Shown here: positions 62,490-64,000 of the stretch, in pieces
Numbering within the stretch: the first letter of the stretch is position 1
How the letters are laid out: every line of letters begins with the position of its first letter
Program-made: the position numbers and the translations under genes
Notes under the pieces: model-generated
The model's database searches: none
Told to the model about the DNA's origin: nothing
The model's input: only the letters and a program-made list of their open reading frames with translations
Source of the DNA: Pseudoalteromonas sp. A601
GTDB taxonomy: Bacteria > Pseudomonadota > Gammaproteobacteria > Enterobacterales > Alteromonadaceae
Assembly (NCBI RefSeq): GCF_002165575.1
Contig: NZ_MXQF01000025.1
Span: 1-64,000 of the forward strand
DNA length: 64,000 bases
Direction of reading: 5' to 3'

Positions 62490-63037
62490 CGGCTATAAAA
62501 CGAATTAGGTTAACGTGCTGAGTTAATAATAGGGTTGGTAAAACCATTAGATCTGATTGAACCTGCACGTTAACCGCTCATATTTAAATGTGGGTATGCC
62601 CACTGTCTGAGCCATACAGGGTTGGTTATGTAAAAAACATAAACCACAGATTTGTTATAGCGCAGGGCATAAGCTTTGCCAAAAACTGGACTGACATTGG
62701 CACTAAACGATGACTGAGGCGAAAGCCAAGGGCCTTAATTAATCATCAACGATGCTTAATTAAACCGCCTAAATTCATATGGGTGACTGGTGCATATTCA
62801 CACCAAACGACGTCATTACTGGATGCATAGTCATATTTAAATTGAGTTTAAAAAGTAACAACACTTGGTTTTTTGAATAAAAAGATCAAGAAAACACAGC
62901 TGCCTGCTTGACCGGAACTTTCTAATGGGTGACCCCATTTTTGTTTGCTAGCGGTGGTAAAAACGTCATAATCTTGCCAAGTCGTTCGATAAACAAAGTG
63001 GTAAAAGTTATGACATTAATTGTGTAAACAACAGTTA
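62490..63037. other. 548-base region: IS right end and spacer
   Basis: The first 435 bases are the non-coding right end of the IS with several stem-loops; the last 110 bases up to the next gene hold nothing recognised. Confidence 0.55.
62500..62650 (+). ncRNA. Candidate bridge RNA of the IS110-family element
   Basis: Several stems follow each other: GGTTAACGTGC (62508-62518) with GCACGTTAACC (62565-62575) around a 46-base loop that itself has a GGTT/AACC stem; GTGGG (62590-62594) with CCCAC (62599-62603); and GGTTATGT with ACATAAACC near 62622-62645. In IS1111-group elements the bridge RNA is encoded downstream of the transposase. Boundaries are approximate. Confidence 0.4.
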
Positions 63038-63490
63038 TCATCGACACTGTAAACTATTGTACCTCACATAATCAGGGTAAACTTTAGAAATTTTCGCCAC
63101 TAATTTAGCTTCTATATCTCTACTTTCACTTTCGGATGAGGTATAAATCCTTACATTAAAGCACTCAGTGTTTAGTAGGTTGCTCAGATCTATATAATTT
63201 TTTTGGTTCTTCCATAAAGACTTTACCATTCCTTTTTCCGCCCACTTTTTTCCATACTCTCCAGCACTTACACTAGAAGTCAGGCCGAATCCAAGAGTAT
63301 TCACATATTCAGAAACTAATTTTTCAACCTTTAAACCATCAGCATTAGAAATATTTAAACTAATATTCACTTGTGGATTTACATAATCATTCATGCTTCT
63401 TTCTTCTGCTTTCGAAGAACCTTCAACTATAAATACCGATGCGCAGAACAACCCAGAAGCCAGTATTAAAAAATAGTAAACGTATTTCAT
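63038..63490 (-). CDS. Exported protein beside the Rhs tip, possible periplasmic immunity
   Basis: 150 residues with an N-terminal signal helix (YYFLILASGLFCASVFIV); the body (NPQVNISLNISNADGLKVEK) has no recognised domain. It begins 9 bases after the Rhs stop, where an immunity gene is expected. Export would suit a toxin acting in the periplasm, but this is inference from position. Confidence 0.55.
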   Translation of the reverse strand: MKYVYYFLILASGLFCASVFIVEGSSKAEERSMNDYVNPQVNISLNISNADGLKVEKLVSEYVNTLGFGLTSSVSAGEYGKKWAEKGMVKSLWKNQKNYIDLSNLLNTECFNVRIYTSSESESRDIEAKLVAKISKVYPDYVRYNSLQCR

Positions 63491-63499
63491 AGCTCCTCC

Positions 63500-64000
63500 T
63501 TAATTTACTTTTATATTATTCAATTTATCGTTAAACAATATTTGCCTACCTTGAGGGCTTCTACTGAGTATATTTTGCCGTATCCGATTATCCAGATACC
63601 TAAACCCTTGTCGCCCCGCAAAATCATTTAAGACAGCCTTTGTCCTATTTGTATTTATACCTTCACCATAGGTTCTAATATAAACCTTTCCATTTCTCTC
63701 AACTACGGAACGAATTACATAACCATGTTCAAAAATATGACCGAGCCGAGTTATGTTTATAACTCGGTTATTAGCGATATCAACTTCATGATCTACTGTA
63801 CCTACGCCTAGTGGAAGTGTTGTGGGATCCTGATTAGAAACTGGATCAACTCCGTTTGCTCCCGGGGCTGCATTTCTTATTGACTGCAAACCAACATCAG
63901 TTGGGTTACACCCCTGTAATCCAGCTGAGCATATTTCTGATTCGACCATCCCATCTTCCCCTTTGCCCTGACCATATTCATGGTAATTATCATGATACTG
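63500..64000 (-). CDS. C-terminal end of a polymorphic toxin (Rhs type), runs off the window
   Basis: The frame is open to the window edge, so only the last 166 residues are seen; ATG 63949 is internal. The start of the visible part (QYHDNYHEYGQGKGEDGMVE) and TTLPLGVGTVDHEVDIANNR then VINITRLGHIFEHGYVIR and VYIRTYGEGI are typical of Rhs or similar polymorphic toxin tips found beside small immunity genes. Toxin activity not identified. Confidence 0.65.
   Translation of the reverse strand, partial: QYHDNYHEYGQGKGEDGMVESEICSAGLQGCNPTDVGLQSIRNAAPGANGVDPVSNQDPTTLPLGVGTVDHEVDIANNRVINITRLGHIFEHGYVIRSVVERNGKVYIRTYGEGINTNRTKAVLNDFAGRQGFRYLDNRIRQNILSRSPQGRQILFNDKLNNIKVN

Larger units (their letters stand above)
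61381..62924 (+). mobile_element. IS110-family insertion sequence (IS1111-like arrangement)
   Basis: About 1.54 kb with one transposase gene, a short left end and a long non-coding right end. Candidate subterminal inverted repeats are TAGAAAGCTCC (61381-61391) and its partner GGAACTTTCTA (62914-62924), matching 10 of 11. Exact ends may lie a few bases outside, as is usual for the IS1111 group. It interrupts or abuts the Rhs core fragment. Confidence 0.75.

Overview
The window looks like chromosomal DNA of a marine gammaproteobacterium of the order Alteromonadales, most likely Pseudoalteromonas. This rests on the AT-rich coding style, the convergent fabA-rmf pair, a FabR-type palindrome before fabA, fabY, the LolCDE operon, an NADP-type gdhA, and several families common in Pseudoalteromonas, Shewanella and Vibrio (DUF3360, a Sbal_3080-type lipoprotein, a VF530-type protein). 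The genus call is an inference from gene content only.

Layout. 0-2.6 kb: miaE, a metallophosphatase with an altered metal motif, and a decayed piece of a Mu-like phage head gene. 2.6-8.2 kb: a lone receiver domain, then MoxR ATPase, DUF58 and TgpA-like transglutaminase in an overlapping operon, followed by a YuiF-type transporter. 8.3-11.4 kb: PTPS-like, M23 peptidase and thioesterase operon (minus strand), fabA with its operator, and the 56-codon rmf gene. 11.8-14.1 kb: a self-regulated acuR-acuI operon with two matching operators, and a VF530-like gene. 14.3-20.2 kb: a chemoreceptor with unusual topology, an M28 peptidase, and gdhA. 20.5-23.6 kb: lolCDE. 23.8-26.8 kb: a LysR regulator divergent from frmA-frmB (formaldehyde detoxification). 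27-42.7 kb: housekeeping and transport genes: two MgtC-like proteins, ybiT, Nudix, SulP, Lrp, YcbL-like MBL, M14 peptidase, fabY, GlxA/AraC-type regulator, a truncated C39 peptidase, Gre-like factor, Bax-like and dGTPase. 42.7-57.8 kb: prolyl oligopeptidase, ABC exporter, an 8-bp tandem repeat, DUF3360, MAPEG, NhaD, a divergent Nramp, a frameshifted lipoprotein, a CBM9/beta-barrel protein, fdxA and a flavoprotein.

From 57.9 kb on, the window becomes accessory. Two gene remnants meet at an apparent deletion scar. They are followed by a minus-strand polymorphic-toxin (Rhs) locus: the end of one Rhs gene with its toxin tip and a neighbouring exported protein, an IS110-family insertion with a structured non-coding right end (candidate bridge RNA), a displaced Rhs core fragment frameshifted from its toxin tip, a putative immunity gene, and a second immunity-like cassette bracketed by repeated hairpins. 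This Rhs/IS110 region is the most interesting part. Other points worth a second look are the Nramp with GPGT/VPY in place of the metal-binding motifs, the acuR operators, the phage head remnant and the truncated C39 gene with a two-part inverted repeat at its broken end.
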